From: Mesorhizobium denitrificans
GTDB lineage: Bacteria; Pseudomonadota; Alphaproteobacteria; Rhizobiales; Rhizobiaceae
Length of the DNA stretch: 49,280 nt
Direction: 5' to 3'
NCBI RefSeq assembly: GCF_003403035.1
Contig: NZ_QURN01000021.1
Coordinates: 1 to 49,280, forward strand
Part shown: piece after piece, positions 25,224-34,255 of the stretch
Layout: each line of letters opens with the position of its first letter
Position numbering within the stretch: the first letter of the stretch is position 1
Program-made: the position numbers and the translations under genes
The notes under the pieces: model-generated
Told to the model about the DNA's origin: nothing
The model's database searches: none
Seen by the model: only the letters and a program-made list of their open reading frames with translations

Positions 25224-26606
25224 TCATGCGACGTTGCGCTTGCGCTCTGCCTGCATCGACTTGACGTCGGCCTGACGCAGCGAGTCGCCGCGGCCAATCG
25301 CCAGATAGAGCAGACCCTGCTGACGCACGCGCTCTGGGTCGTACAGGTTGCGGCCATCCACGATGATCGGATTGCGAAGGTTCTGGCGGAGCCATTCGAA
25401 ATCCGCGACACGGAACTGCTTCCATTCCGTGCAAATCACCAGCGCGTCGGCACCCTTCGCAGCTTCGTCGGCGTTCTTTGCCAAAACGAGATCGGCGCGC
25501 TCGCCATAGATTTTGCGCGTTTCGTCCATCGACTCGGGATCGAATGCACTGACCGTACCGCCTGCCGCCCAGATGGATTCCAGCAATGCACGGCTCGGAG
25601 CTTCGCGCATGTCGTCGGTATTCGGCTTGAATGCCAAGCCCCAAACCGCAATCCTGCGGCCCTTGATTTCGCCGTCCAGTGCGAGGCTGAGCTTCGCGAA
25701 AAGCTGGTCCTTCTGGCGTTCGTTGACGGATTCGACGGCGTCCAGCAGTTCGGGCTGGTGGCCGTGATCATGCGCAACCTTGGCGAGTGCGCGCACATCC
25801 TTCGGGAAGCACGAGCCGCCATAGCCTGCGCCGGGATAAATGAAGTGGTAGCCAATACGCGGATCAGAACCGATGCCGCGACGCACCTGCTCGATGTCTG
25901 CGCCGAGATGTTCCGCGATGTTCGCGATCTCGTTCATGAAGCTGATCTTGGTGGCAAGCATTGCGTTGGCGGCGTATTTCGTCAGCTCCGCCGCGCGCAC
26001 ATCCATCGTCATCAGCTTATCGTGGTTGCGGTTGTAAGGCGCGTAGCACTCCTGCATGGCCTCACGCACACGCTGCGACGACGTGCCGACGATGATACGC
26101 GCGGGACGCATGAAGTCTTCAACCGCGCTGCCTTCCTTGAGAAATTCCGGGTTCGAGCAAACGTCAAATTCAACATTTGAGCCGCGCGCGTTCAGCACCG
26201 CGCGAATGCGGGCGTCGACCATCTCGGCGGAACCAACGGGCACCGTCGATTTGTTGACGATGACCTTGTAGCTTTCGATGTGCTTACCGATGGTGTCGGC
26301 CACGGCCTGCACGTAGCGCACGTCCGCGGAGCCATCTTCCATCGCGGGTGTGCCCACAGCGATGAAAATGATCTCGCCATGACGGACACCGTGAGCAGAA
26401 TCGGTTGAGAAGCTCAAACGCTTTGCTTCCGCGTTGCGAATGACGAGTTCCTTGAGGCCCGGTTCGTAGATCGGGATCTTGCCCTCATTCAGCGCCGCGA
26501 TTCTGCTGGCGTCGATGTCGATGCAGGCGACGTTGTGGCCCACATCCGAAAGGCAAGCCGCCGTGACCAGCCCGACATATCCGGTTCCGAAAATTGTTAG
26601 TTGCAC
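25224..26606 (-). CDS. rkpK: UDP-glucose 6-dehydrogenase
   Basis: A protein of 460 residues that oxidises UDP-glucose to UDP-glucuronate with two NAD+. It has the N-terminal Rossmann motif GTGYVGL (7-13), the family block VGTPA, the NKSTVPVG strand, the substrate-binding FLKEGSAVEDFMRPARI region and the catalytic cysteine in GYGGSCFPKD (about residue 260). Length and motifs are full. UDP-glucuronate feeds the epimerase encoded convergently and other uronate-containing glycans of this window. It is called rkpK in Sinorhizobium, ugd elsewhere. Confidence 0.95.
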   Translation of the reverse strand: MQLTIFGTGYVGLVTAACLSDVGHNVACIDIDASRIAALNEGKIPIYEPGLKELVIRNAEAKRLSFSTDSAHGVRHGEIIFIAVGTPAMEDGSADVRYVQAVADTIGKHIESYKVIVNKSTVPVGSAEMVDARIRAVLNARGSNVEFDVCSNPEFLKEGSAVEDFMRPARIIVGTSSQRVREAMQECYAPYNRNHDKLMTMDVRAAELTKYAANAMLATKISFMNEIANIAEHLGADIEQVRRGIGSDPRIGYHFIYPGAGYGGSCFPKDVRALAKVAHDHGHQPELLDAVESVNERQKDQLFAKLSLALDGEIKGRRIAVWGLAFKPNTDDMREAPSRALLESIWAAGGTVSAFDPESMDETRKIYGERADLVLAKNADEAAKGADALVICTEWKQFRVADFEWLRQNLRNPIIVDGRNLYDPERVRQQGLLYLAIGRGDSLRQADVKSMQAERKRNVA

Positions 26607-26698
26607 TGCCCTATCCCTGATCCGCCAATCATCGGCGTTCCTATCATCACAGTCTCATATGTGTCTGCAATGTCCACTTTCGAGTAAAGACTAACCCA

Positions 26699-27637
26699 TT
26701 AAGCCCGACTCATCACCCTACGACTATGACGAGCCTCCCGCAGACCATGCCGAAAATGATCTTTGTAGGCCCGCGACAGGCACGAACTCGAAGCAAAACC
26801 GGAGCGCGCAGCGATTTCGCTCGCGCTAAGCGAGGTCTCCTCTACCAGCGAACGGGCCACATCCAAACGGATGTTTTGGTAATAGCGCCCCGGTCCAATG
26901 CCGAATTCGCGCTCGAACAGGCGCGCAAGCGTGCGCTCCGAAAGCGCTGCCTGCGCCGCCAACAACGCCAGCCCAATTGGGTGCTCCACATTGGCCCGCA
27001 TGATCGCCACCGCCTTGGTTAGCTGAGGCGCGCGCACGACTACATCGCCATCCTGCGGCCTGCGCTGGCGGCTGTCATAGACAAACATGTTGGACACATC
27101 GAACGCCAAGGCCCCGCCGCCCCGGTCGCCGATCAGCTTGAGCATCAAATCGGTTACGGTCGTTGCGCCGCCTGCGGTGACGCGATTGCCGTCCATGACA
27201 TAGCGATCTGTTACAACTTCGACGTTCAAGTGCGTCTCTGAAAACTGGTTGATGTCCTGCCAGTGTATCGTGGCTTTGTGACCGTCCAGCAAACCCGCGG
27301 AAGCCAGCAGCCAAGCGCCGGAATCAAGCGCGCCAAGCATGGGAACGCGGCGCTCAACCAGTTGCAGCGCCTTGGTCAGCGCGGGCTTTGTTTGCGAACG
27401 CGCGCCATAGCCCGCAACGACAAACAGAATGTCCAGATCCCGCGCCTGATTGAGCGGCGCGTCGCAGCGAATGGTCATTCCGCTGGAACTGGTGACGTCG
27501 CGCCCGTCTACAGACAGCAGCCGCCATGTGAACTGAGCGTTGTCGCTATAGTCTCGCGCGACGCGCAGCGGCTCGATTGCACTGGCGAGCACCATATTCG
27601 AGAAACCGTCCAGAACGAGAAAGCCGCAGCGCAGCAA
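26699..27637 (-). CDS. GlxA-type AraC-family regulator, probable carnitine operon activator
   Basis: A protein of about 312 residues: an N-terminal DJ-1/PfpI-like domain (CGFLVLDGFSNM, then VVAGYGARS, then GALDSGAWLLASAGLL where the elbow cysteine is replaced by serine) and a C-terminal AraC helix-turn-helix pair (SERTLARLFEREFGIGP, SASEIAARSGFASSSCLSR). This layout is that of GlxA, GbdR and CdhR, which sense quaternary amines. It is divergent from the carnitine operon and so is its likely activator. Start: no ATG is well placed; a TTG at 27637 preceded by AAGGGGG is preferred over a TTG at 27694, which lacks a ribosome site. Confidence 0.85.
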   Translation of the reverse strand: MLRCGFLVLDGFSNMVLASAIEPLRVARDYSDNAQFTWRLLSVDGRDVTSSSGMTIRCDAPLNQARDLDILFVVAGYGARSQTKPALTKALQLVERRVPMLGALDSGAWLLASAGLLDGHKATIHWQDINQFSETHLNVEVVTDRYVMDGNRVTAGGATTVTDLMLKLIGDRGGGALAFDVSNMFVYDSRQRRPQDGDVVVRAPQLTKAVAIMRANVEHPIGLALLAAQAALSERTLARLFEREFGIGPGRYYQNIRLDVARSLVEETSLSASEIAARSGFASSSCLSRAYKDHFRHGLREARHSRRVMSRA

Positions 27638-27751
27638 CGATATGCCCCCTTCTCCGATTGGCTGTTTTTGCAAATATATCGGCAGATAATGCAATCTTTC
27701 TATTGTTGTGCAAGCGGATAGTTGAGGCGAGGCAAATCAGGGAGCAGCGCT
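27638..27751. promoter_or_regulatory. divergent control region of the carnitine locus
   Basis: This AT-rich stretch separates the regulator from the catabolic genes. TTGCA (about 27668-27672) and TGCAA (27690-27694) form a spaced inverted repeat, and GATAAT at 27685-27690 could be a -10 element toward the catabolic genes. An AGGGAG at 27739-27744 is the ribosome site for the TTG start at 27752. Binding by the AraC-type regulator is inferred. Confidence 0.4.
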
Positions 27752-28645
27752 TTGAACTGGGACGTTTTCATCACCTGTGCAGTCACAGGGTCGGGCGGCA
27801 CAGCCGACAAGAGCGACAAGGTGCCCGTCACGCCCAAGCAGATCGCGGAAGCCTGCGTCGAAGCAGCAAAGGAAGGCGCGGCAATCGCGCATATCCATGT
27901 GCGCAATCCCGAGACAGGAAAAGGTTCGCGCGACCCTGCGCTTTACCGCGAAGTGGTGGGGCGCGTGCGCGACAGCGGCGTTGATGTAGTACTGAATCTC
28001 ACGGCGGGCATGGGTGGTGATATCGTGCTAGGTTCGCCGGAACAGCCCCTGCCCTTCAACGCCGATCAAACGGATATGGTTGGCGCGACAGAGCGCCTTA
28101 TCCACGTCGAAGAACTGCTGCCGGAAATCTGCACGCTGGATTGCGGCACCATGAACTTCGCCGAAGCCGACTACGTGATGACCAATACGCCCGGCATGTT
28201 GCGGGCTATGGCGAAGCGCATTCAGGATTGTGGCGTGAAGCCGGAAATCGAGGTGTTCGACACCGGCCATCTGGTGTTGGCCAAGCAGTTGGTGAAGGAA
28301 GGGCTTATCGACGATCCCGTCATGATCCAGCTTTGCATGGGCATCCCCTACGGGGCACCCGATGATCCACTGACAATGATGGCATTGGCGAAGGCCGTGC
28401 CGGAAAGCTGGACGTTCTCGGCGTTTTCCATCGGACGTATGCAGTTGCCCTATGTTGCTATGGCCGCACTGGCGGGCGGCAACGTACGCGTCGGACTGGA
28501 GGACAATCTGATGCTTTCGCGCGGCAAGCTGGCGACGAACGGTCAACTGGTTGAGCGTGCGGCGACAATCCTTTCCTCGATGAATGCCAACATTCTCGGA
28601 CCCGATGAGGTTCGCAAGAAACTCAATTTGAAGAAGCGCGGCTAA
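27752..28645 (+). CDS. beta-keto acid cleavage enzyme (3-dehydrocarnitine:acetyl-CoA)
   Basis: A protein of 297 residues of the BKACE family. These zinc enzymes condense a beta-keto acid with acetyl-CoA and split it; next to carnitine dehydrogenase the substrate is 3-dehydrocarnitine, giving betainyl-CoA and acetoacetate. Visible features are FITCAVTGSG at the N-terminus, the zinc ligands in IAHIHVRNP, LNLTAGMGGD, LDCGTMNF and the conserved EVFDTGHL. AGGGAG seven bases before a TTG at 27752 sets the start right before the conserved strand; a TTG at 27722 has no ribosome site. The stop abuts the next ATG with no gap. Confidence 0.88.
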   Translation: MNWDVFITCAVTGSGGTADKSDKVPVTPKQIAEACVEAAKEGAAIAHIHVRNPETGKGSRDPALYREVVGRVRDSGVDVVLNLTAGMGGDIVLGSPEQPLPFNADQTDMVGATERLIHVEELLPEICTLDCGTMNFAEADYVMTNTPGMLRAMAKRIQDCGVKPEIEVFDTGHLVLAKQLVKEGLIDDPVMIQLCMGIPYGAPDDPLTMMALAKAVPESWTFSAFSIGRMQLPYVAMAALAGGNVRVGLEDNLMLSRGKLATNGQLVERAATILSSMNANILGPDEVRKKLNLKKRG

Positions 28646-30145
28646 ATGTCTGAAAAAACTTCTGTTACCGCCGCGATTGGCGGCGGCGTGATCGGCGGCG
28701 GCTGGATCGCCCGCTTCCTGCTGAACGGGCATGACGTGAACGTTTATGACCCGCATCCCGATGCGCAGCGGCTGGTCAATGAAGTGCTTTCCAACGCAGA
28801 GCGCGCTTTGCGGCGAATGACGATGGCCCCGCTTCCTACCAAGGGTAAGCTGACCTTCGTTTCGTCGATTGCGGAAGCTGTTCGGGATGCGGACTACATT
28901 CAGGAAAGCGTGCCGGAACGGCTGGATCTGAAGCTGAAAATATTCGCGGAGATAGAGAAGCACGCCCAGCCGGATGCGATGATCGGCTCATCTACCTCCG
29001 GCTTTCGTCCGACGCAGCTTGCGGAAGGCCTGAAAACGCCGGAGCGCCTGTTTGTCGCGCATCCGTTTAATCCAGTCTATCTGCTGCCGGTGGTTGAGGT
29101 TGTGCCGAGCGCGATGACTTCGCCTGCGGTGGTGGAACGCGCATCCGCGTTTCTGACCACGATTGGCATGAAGCCGCTGGTCGTGCGCAAGGAGATCGAC
29201 GCGCATATTGCCGACCGCCTGCTGGAGGCGGTGTGGCGAGAGGGGTTGTGGCTGGTCAATGACGGCATCGCGACCACGCAGGAAATCGACGATGTGATCC
29301 GCTTCGGTTTCGGCCTGCGCTGGGCACAGATGGGCCTGTTCGAGACATACCGCATCGCTGGCGGCGAGGCTGGCATGGCGCATTTTATTGCACAGTTTGG
29401 TCCGGCGCTGAAATGGCCGTGGACGAAGCTGATGGACGTGCCGGAAATGACGGATGAGCTTATTGCTACCATCGCCAGCCAGTCCGATGCTCAATCAGGT
29501 ATGCATTCGATCCGTGAACTTGAGCGCATTCGCGACGACAATCTCGTCGCAATCATGCAGGCATTGAAGGCGAAGCCGTGGGGAGCCGGCGAAATCCTGA
29601 AATCCTACGAGGATGGCCTGTATGCCAAGGCACATGCGCACGCCGCGACAGCGAACACTGAGCCGAGCGGGCCGCTGGCATTGCATACGGACCGGGTGCG
29701 CGAGGATTTCGTGGACTATAATGGTCACATGACCGAAAGCCGCTATCTGCAGGTGTTCGGAGACGCGACCGATGCCTTTCTGCATTATATCGGCATGAAC
29801 ACGGATTACCTCGCGACGGGACGCTCGATGTACACCGTCGAGACGCATATCCGGCACTTGCGCGAAGTGAAGATGGGCGAGCCGTTGAGGGTCGAAACAC
29901 GGCTGCTGGGATACGATTCGAAGCGCGCGCGAATCTTGCATGAACTGTTCGGCGGACCGGGCGATGAACTGCTGGCAACCGCCGAGCATATGCTCCTTCA
30001 TGTAGACACGAAGAAATCCACGGCCTCCGAAATGGGCGAAGAACTGCGCCGCGCGCTGGCCAATATATGGGCCTATCACAAGACGCTGGAAACGCCGGAT
30101 TATGCCGGAAAACCTGTGCGCAATATCGCCACGGATGGCTTGTAG
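28646..30145 (+). CDS. L-carnitine dehydrogenase fused to betainyl-CoA thioesterase
   Basis: A two-domain protein of 499 residues. Residues 1 to about 320 are a 3-hydroxyacyl-CoA dehydrogenase-like carnitine dehydrogenase: Rossmann GGGVIGGGWIARFL (11-24), SSTSGFRPTQ, the catalytic-histidine loop VAHPFNPVYLLPVVE and the helical domain ending near TIASQSDAQSG. Residues about 345-470 are a hotdog thioesterase: VREDFVDYNGHMTESRYLQVF (asparagine-histidine of the 4-hydroxybenzoyl-CoA thioesterase type) and VETHIRHLREVKMGEPL. It thus carries the first and third steps, oxidising carnitine to 3-dehydrocarnitine and hydrolysing betainyl-CoA to glycine betaine. Such fusions are known in rhizobia. Confidence 0.93.
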   Translation: MSEKTSVTAAIGGGVIGGGWIARFLLNGHDVNVYDPHPDAQRLVNEVLSNAERALRRMTMAPLPTKGKLTFVSSIAEAVRDADYIQESVPERLDLKLKIFAEIEKHAQPDAMIGSSTSGFRPTQLAEGLKTPERLFVAHPFNPVYLLPVVEVVPSAMTSPAVVERASAFLTTIGMKPLVVRKEIDAHIADRLLEAVWREGLWLVNDGIATTQEIDDVIRFGFGLRWAQMGLFETYRIAGGEAGMAHFIAQFGPALKWPWTKLMDVPEMTDELIATIASQSDAQSGMHSIRELERIRDDNLVAIMQALKAKPWGAGEILKSYEDGLYAKAHAHAATANTEPSGPLALHTDRVREDFVDYNGHMTESRYLQVFGDATDAFLHYIGMNTDYLATGRSMYTVETHIRHLREVKMGEPLRVETRLLGYDSKRARILHELFGGPGDELLATAEHMLLHVDTKKSTASEMGEELRRALANIWAYHKTLETPDYAGKPVRNIATDGL

Positions 30146-30194
30146 ACTGAAGCAGTGATACGGTAGCGACCTGCTGCGGGTCGAGGGCCGGCCT

Positions 30195-30560
30195 ATGCGA
30201 ACACTGCCGAGAAGGGCTTTCGTTGTCGAAGACGAATATTTCGTCTTACTCGATATCAAGGATGCATTGACCCGAATGGGTTGCGTTGTTGTTCACGCAG
30301 TAGGATCACTCAGGGAAGCGATGGAGTGGGCCGCGAAGGTGGAAGCAGACTTCGCGGTTGTCGACGTCAACGTCAAGGGTGAAAAGGTTTACCCCGCCGC
30401 CGAAATTCTCAAGGAGCGGGGTTTGCCGTTCGTCTTCTGCACCGGCTATGATCAGGAATACCTTGACCCGCAATGGGCTGATTATCCCAGCATTCAGAAG
30501 CCGTTTTCAGTTGAGGAACTGGCCATCGCAATAGAAAAGTGGCTGGCCAGTCTGAACTGA
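30195..30560 (+). CDS. single-domain response regulator (FATGUY type)
   Basis: A protein of 121 residues containing only a receiver domain. The acidic pair is E12/D13 (VVEDEYF), the phospho-acceptor is D57 (AVVDVNV), the switch threonine lies in PFVFCTGYD (about 78-86) and the conserved lysine in SIQKPFS (about 102). The PFxFxTGY block is the mark of the alphaproteobacterial FATGUY receivers, some of which act in the general stress response. There is no output domain, so it must act through a partner. GAGGG about eight bases upstream supports the ATG. It ends one base before the convergent rfbA gene. Its cognate kinase is not in the window. Confidence 0.85.
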   Translation: MRTLPRRAFVVEDEYFVLLDIKDALTRMGCVVVHAVGSLREAMEWAAKVEADFAVVDVNVKGEKVYPAAEILKERGLPFVFCTGYDQEYLDPQWADYPSIQKPFSVEELAIAIEKWLASLN

Positions 30561-30561
30561 A

Positions 30562-31437
30562 TTAGTTGCTCGCTGTCGCGATATTGCGCAGATAAGTGGC
30601 ATAGGCGGTCTTGCCGAGCTGTTCCGCACGGCGAAGCACTTGCTCGCGTTCCAGCCATTTCTGACCCAGCGCTATCTCTTCCAGACAGGCGATCTGAAAG
30701 CCTTGCCGCCGCTCAATGGATCTTACAAAAGACCCCGCATCGAACAGGCTTTCGCAAGTGCCCGTATCCAGCCACGCATAGCCGCGCCCAAGCCGCGCGA
30801 CGTTCAAATCGCCACGTTCGAGGTAAATGTTGTTGACTGACGTGATTTCCAGCTCGCCGCGCGCGGATGGCTTGATCGACGCAGCAATGTCCACGACGTC
30901 GTTGTCGTAGAAATACAGCCCTGTGACAGCCCAATTGGATTTTGGCTTGGCGGGCTTTTCTTCGATGTCGCGCGCCACACCGGTCTTGGGATCGAAGCTG
31001 ACAATGCCGTAGCGCTCCGGCTCATCCACCTGATAGGCGAAAACCGTCGCACCGCTTGTGCGCTGCGCGGCTTCGCTGCAGATATCCGGCAGACCGTGGC
31101 CGAAAAAGAGGTTGTCGCCCAGAACCATTGCGACACTGCCGTCGCCAATAAAGTCGCGACCGATGATAAAAGCCTCGGCCAGGCCGTTCGGATGCTCCTG
31201 CACAGCGTATTCGAGCTTGATGCCGAACTCGGAACCGTCACCAAGCAACGCCTGAAAGCCCGGCAAGTCGCGGCTTGTCGAGATAATCAAAATTTCGCGG
31301 ATGCCCGCCAGCATCAGCACGCTCAATGGATAGTAGATCATCGGCTTGTCGTAGATCGGTAGGATCTGCTTCGAAACCGCGATTGTCAGCGGATAGAGGC
31401 GCGTGCCGCTACCGCCTGCCAGAATTATGCCCTTCAT
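30562..31437 (-). CDS. rfbA: glucose-1-phosphate thymidylyltransferase
   Basis: A protein of 291 residues making dTDP-glucose from glucose 1-phosphate and dTTP, the first step of dTDP-L-rhamnose synthesis. Signatures are [18 protein letters not shown] at the N-terminus, [13 protein letters not shown]-like [25 protein letters not shown] and the metal/substrate block [10 protein letters not shown]. Length matches RmlA. The ATG at 31437 is chosen because the nucleotide-binding loop starts there; an in-frame start at 31467 adds ten unlikely residues. It is transcribed away from the regulator and the other three rhamnose genes, which is unusual compared with contiguous rml operons. Confidence 0.95.
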   Translation of the reverse strand: MKGIILAGGSGTRLYPLTIAVSKQILPIYDKPMIYYPLSVLMLAGIREILIISTSRDLPGFQALLGDGSEFGIKLEYAVQEHPNGLAEAFIIGRDFIGDGSVAMVLGDNLFFGHGLPDICSEAAQRTSGATVFAYQVDEPERYGIVSFDPKTGVARDIEEKPAKPKSNWAVTGLYFYDNDVVDIAASIKPSARGELEITSVNNIYLERGDLNVARLGRGYAWLDTGTCESLFDAGSFVRSIERRQGFQIACLEEIALGQKWLEREQVLRRAEQLGKTAYATYLRNIATASN

Positions 31438-31516
31438 TTGCCACCCGTACTCCTTAGCCCGGCGCAAATGTGCTTCAGCTCTGCGCGCTGCGTAAGCCAG
31501 AGCTTTGGCGAAGGAA

Positions 31517-31534
31517 CTAATCCATTGGATTTAG
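31517..31534. promoter_or_regulatory. near-palindrome, candidate regulator site 1
   Basis: CTAATCC-ATT-GGATTTAG is a near-perfect dyad (core AATCCA-T-TGGATT exact), 80 bases upstream of the rfbA start on the minus strand. It fits the loose form CTANNCC-N(2-4)-GGNNTAG with one inserted T. Confidence 0.4.
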
Positions 31535-31689
31535 CGAAGGAGCCAGGGCTACCCCTTATCGGGCCTGTTCTTTTACATATGCCCGCATGTGCATTTCAGG
31601 TTTAGATGAATTCTGCGAGCGCTCAAACCTCTCGTGAACAGAAATACCTAGCGGCAAGAGGGGTTTAGAGATGTACACGGTGGACGCCC

Positions 31690-31708
31690 CTAGTCCCTTC
31701 GGACTAAG
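31690..31708. promoter_or_regulatory. near-palindrome, candidate regulator site 2
   Basis: CTAGTCC-CTTC-GGACTAAG contains an exact 6-base inverted repeat (TAGTCC/GGACTA) around CTTC and fits CTANNCC-N4-GGNNTA. It lies about 130 bases before the LuxR-type regulator start, so it could serve autoregulation; as RNA it would also form a small hairpin. Confidence 0.4.
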
Positions 31709-31835
31709 CTATATGTCACCCTACACCACCCCTCGACCTAGGCCGAAAGCGCGGTTTTCATCCCAATGGCCCCGTCGAACTTTGGGGAACTCCTCTCTAT
31801 TATTCGAGGCAATTAACGGGAGGAGCCGACGAGCC

Positions 31836-32651
31836 ATGAGCCTCGGTTACCATGCAGCCTTGAATATGAGTGATGGAATGGAAGGTATTTTGCCGATTGA
31901 GCAACCGCCGCGCGGCGCAGAACGCGCTGACCTGCGTCGAACTCTCATGTTCGTTTCGCTGAACGTTTCCGACAGTATTGCCGGAGCGCTGGAGCGTGAA
32001 TTTCCGTGGGTAGCGGTCCAACAGTCCGCCACGCTCGATGACGCGCTGGGTGCGACACAGAACCCTGTCTCGCTGATACTTGTTGACCAGATGTTCTTGT
32101 CGGAAATCGAAGCCAATGCGGCAGCGATCTCTCGCCGCCATCCCTACGCGACACTAGCGCTGATGCAGCCCGACCCCGCAAACTCCAACATCACTCTGCG
32201 CGATATTATGGGCCTCAAAGCGGTGCGCTCGATATTGCCGATGAATCTCCAGCTCGACGTCTGGCTTTCGGTGGTGCGTTTGCTCTTAAGCGGTGGCGAA
32301 TACCTGCCGCCCGCAATGGTGCATGCTTATGCTTCGCAACCGCGCAAACCGGAACCGTTCCCCGGACCTGATCCATTCGCTTCGCCTGCCAATCGGCCGG
32401 GCGAACTGGCAAATCTGACGAACCGCGAGACACAGATCCTGGCTTTGGTTTCACAGGGTTTGCAGAATAAGGCGATTGCCGCCGAGTGCCAGATTTCGGA
32501 ACACACGGTCAAAATTCACCTGCACAACATCATCAGCAAGCTTGGTTCGCATAACCGGACAGAAGCCGCGGCGCGTTTCCGCAGCCACTTTGCCCAGTAT
32601 CGCGCGCCGGCCAATACTGAAGAAGAGCGACAAAATCAGGCGCGCGGGTAA
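31836..32651 (+). CDS. LuxR/FixJ-type regulator with pseudo-receiver domain
   Basis: A protein of 271 residues. Residues about 35-150 look like a receiver fold (LMFVSLNVSD, SLILVDQMF with D84, TLALMQPD), but the N-terminal acidic pair is missing and the usual KP motif is replaced by SILPMN, so phosphorylation is doubtful. Residues about 190-255 are a LuxR helix-turn-helix: LTNRETQILALVSQGLQNK, then SEHTVKIHLHNIISKLG. The start at 31836 is set by GGGAGGAG about 10 bases upstream. It ends six bases before rfbC, so it heads the rfbC-rfbB-rfbD operon and probably controls exopolysaccharide genes; its signal is unknown. Confidence 0.85.
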   Translation: MSLGYHAALNMSDGMEGILPIEQPPRGAERADLRRTLMFVSLNVSDSIAGALEREFPWVAVQQSATLDDALGATQNPVSLILVDQMFLSEIEANAAAISRRHPYATLALMQPDPANSNITLRDIMGLKAVRSILPMNLQLDVWLSVVRLLLSGGEYLPPAMVHAYASQPRKPEPFPGPDPFASPANRPGELANLTNRETQILALVSQGLQNKAIAAECQISEHTVKIHLHNIISKLGSHNRTEAAARFRSHFAQYRAPANTEEERQNQARG

Positions 32652-32657
32652 ACAGCA

Positions 32658-33218
32658 GTGAAAATCACTCCCACCGATCTGCCGGGCGTTCTTCTGCTCG
32701 AACCGCGCAAGTTTGAGGATTCGCGCGGATTCTTTGCTGAAACATGGCACCGCGCCAAGCTGGCGGAAGCCGGATTGTCCATCGATTTCGTGCAAGAGAA
32801 CCAGTCGCTTTCGCGTCAGGTTGGTACGGTTCGCGGACTTCACTGCCAGCTTGCACCACATGCACAGGCAAAGCTCGTGCGCGTTGTACGCGGCGCTGTG
32901 TTTGACGTTGCCGTCGACATAAGGCCGGGGTCGCCGACCTACCGCAAATGGACGGGCGCAATCCTGAGCGCTGACAACATGCATCAGCTTTTCATCCCGG
33001 CAGGGTTTCTGCATGGCTTCGTAACGCACGAGCCAGACACCGAAGTCGTCTATAAGTGCAGCGATTTTTATGCGCCGACGCATGAGTGTTCGGTGCGCTT
33101 CGACGATCCCGAAATCGGTATCGACTGGGGAATCGACCCCAAGAACGCAATACTTTCCGACAAGGACGCAAAGGCGCCAACGCTGCGCCAATTCTCAACT
33201 GAAGAGGTTTCGATATGA
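32658..33218 (+). CDS. rfbC: dTDP-4-dehydrorhamnose 3,5-epimerase
   Basis: A protein of 186 residues with a cupin-type fold. It epimerises C3 and C5 of dTDP-4-keto-6-deoxyglucose. Visible features are the N-terminal [18 protein letters not shown], the catalytic histidine in TVRGLHCQ, the HGFVTH strand and the catalytic tyrosine region [12 protein letters not shown]. Length is standard for RmlC. It starts six bases after the regulator gene, and its stop overlaps the rfbB start by four bases. Confidence 0.95.
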   Translation: MKITPTDLPGVLLLEPRKFEDSRGFFAETWHRAKLAEAGLSIDFVQENQSLSRQVGTVRGLHCQLAPHAQAKLVRVVRGAVFDVAVDIRPGSPTYRKWTGAILSADNMHQLFIPAGFLHGFVTHEPDTEVVYKCSDFYAPTHECSVRFDDPEIGIDWGIDPKNAILSDKDAKAPTLRQFSTEEVSI

Positions 33219-34255
33219 AGATCCTTGTGACCGGCGGCTGTGGCTTTATCGGCTCTGCTGTCGTGAGAAAGGCGATCGCGCGCGGCATCGAGATCGTTAA
33301 CCTCGATGCGCTGACCTATGCCGGATGCCTCGACAATGTCGCCTCGGTGGCAAATTCGCCTCTGTACTCTTTTGAGCACGCAGACATCTGCGACCGTGCG
33401 GCGCTGGACCGCATTTTCAAAACGCATAAGCCTGATGCGGTTCTGCATCTGGCCGCTGAAAGCCATGTTGACCGTTCGATTGATGGCCCGCTGGCATTTC
33501 TCAACACCAACATTATGGGCACCGGCACTTTGCTGGAAGCCTCGCGCGCCTATTGGGAAGTCAATGACCGACCGGCTGGCTTCCGGTTCCATCACGTCTC
33601 GACCGACGAGGTGTTCGGTTCGCTTGGCGAAACGGGTGAGTTCACGGAAGAAACGCCCTATTCGCCACGCAGCCCCTATTCCGCCTCCAAGGCATCGTCA
33701 GACCATCTGGTGCGCGCATGGCATGAAACATATGGCCTGCCGGTTGTTCTGACGAATTGCTCGAACAATTACGGGCCGTATCAATTCCCGGAAAAGCTTA
33801 TTCCGGTTGTCATTCTGAAGGCGCTCGCAGGCCAGCCGATCCCGGTTTACGGCAAGGGCGAAAATGTGCGCGACTGGCTGCATGTCGAAGATCACGCAGA
33901 AGCACTGCTGACCGTTCTGCTCAATGGTGAGAATGGCCGCAGCTACAACATTGGCGGCGACAGCGAGGCACGCAATATCGACCTCGTACGCATGTTGTGC
34001 GAAATTCTCGACCGGCTGCGTCCGGCGGCGCATCCGCATGCCGATTTGATCACCTACGTTACTGATCGTCCGGGCCACGACCAGCGCTATGCTATCGATC
34101 CGACCCGTGTGCGCACTGAACTGAACTGGAAGCCATCCTACACCCTGGCTGAAGGGCTTGAGCAAACAGTGGACTGGTATCTTCAGAACGAGCGTTGGCT
34201 GCGAGCGCTGCAGAATCGTCCGGGTGTCAACCAGCGTTTGGGCAAAGTCGCATGA
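33215..34255 (+). CDS. rfbB: dTDP-glucose 4,6-dehydratase
   Basis: A protein of 346 residues of the extended SDR family. It has the NAD-binding GGCGFIGS (7-14), [11 protein letters not shown], the catalytic STDEVFGS block, [10 protein letters not shown] with the YxxxK pair, and [17 protein letters not shown], all diagnostic of RmlB. It converts dTDP-glucose to dTDP-4-keto-6-deoxyglucose, feeding RfbC and RfbD and possibly other deoxysugar routes. Overlaps of four bases at both ends show tight coupling. Confidence 0.96.
   Translation: MKILVTGGCGFIGSAVVRKAIARGIEIVNLDALTYAGCLDNVASVANSPLYSFEHADICDRAALDRIFKTHKPDAVLHLAAESHVDRSIDGPLAFLNTNIMGTGTLLEASRAYWEVNDRPAGFRFHHVSTDEVFGSLGETGEFTEETPYSPRSPYSASKASSDHLVRAWHETYGLPVVLTNCSNNYGPYQFPEKLIPVVILKALAGQPIPVYGKGENVRDWLHVEDHAEALLTVLLNGENGRSYNIGGDSEARNIDLVRMLCEILDRLRPAAHPHADLITYVTDRPGHDQRYAIDPTRVRTELNWKPSYTLAEGLEQTVDWYLQNERWLRALQNRPGVNQRLGKVA

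Larger units (their letters stand above)
31438..31835. promoter_or_regulatory. divergent intergenic region between rfbA and the LuxR-type regulator
   Basis: About 400 bases without a credible gene. It holds two near-palindromes of the same form (31517-31534 and 31690-31708, listed separately) and an AAGGGGTAG block on the minus strand (31549-31557). The GGGAGGAG ribosome site for the regulator lies at 31818-31825. An in-frame ATG at 31671 could extend the regulator by 55 residues, but that extension has no domain character. I read this as a shared control region. Confidence 0.5.

Noticed and set aside
28028-28963. Minus-strand open frame of 311 residues
   Set aside because: Antisense to the BKACE and carnitine dehydrogenase genes; histidine/glutamine-rich shadow.
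31671-31835. 55-residue N-terminal extension of the LuxR-type regulator
   Set aside because: Proline/serine/arginine-rich with no domain; a strong ribosome site marks the start at 31836 instead.
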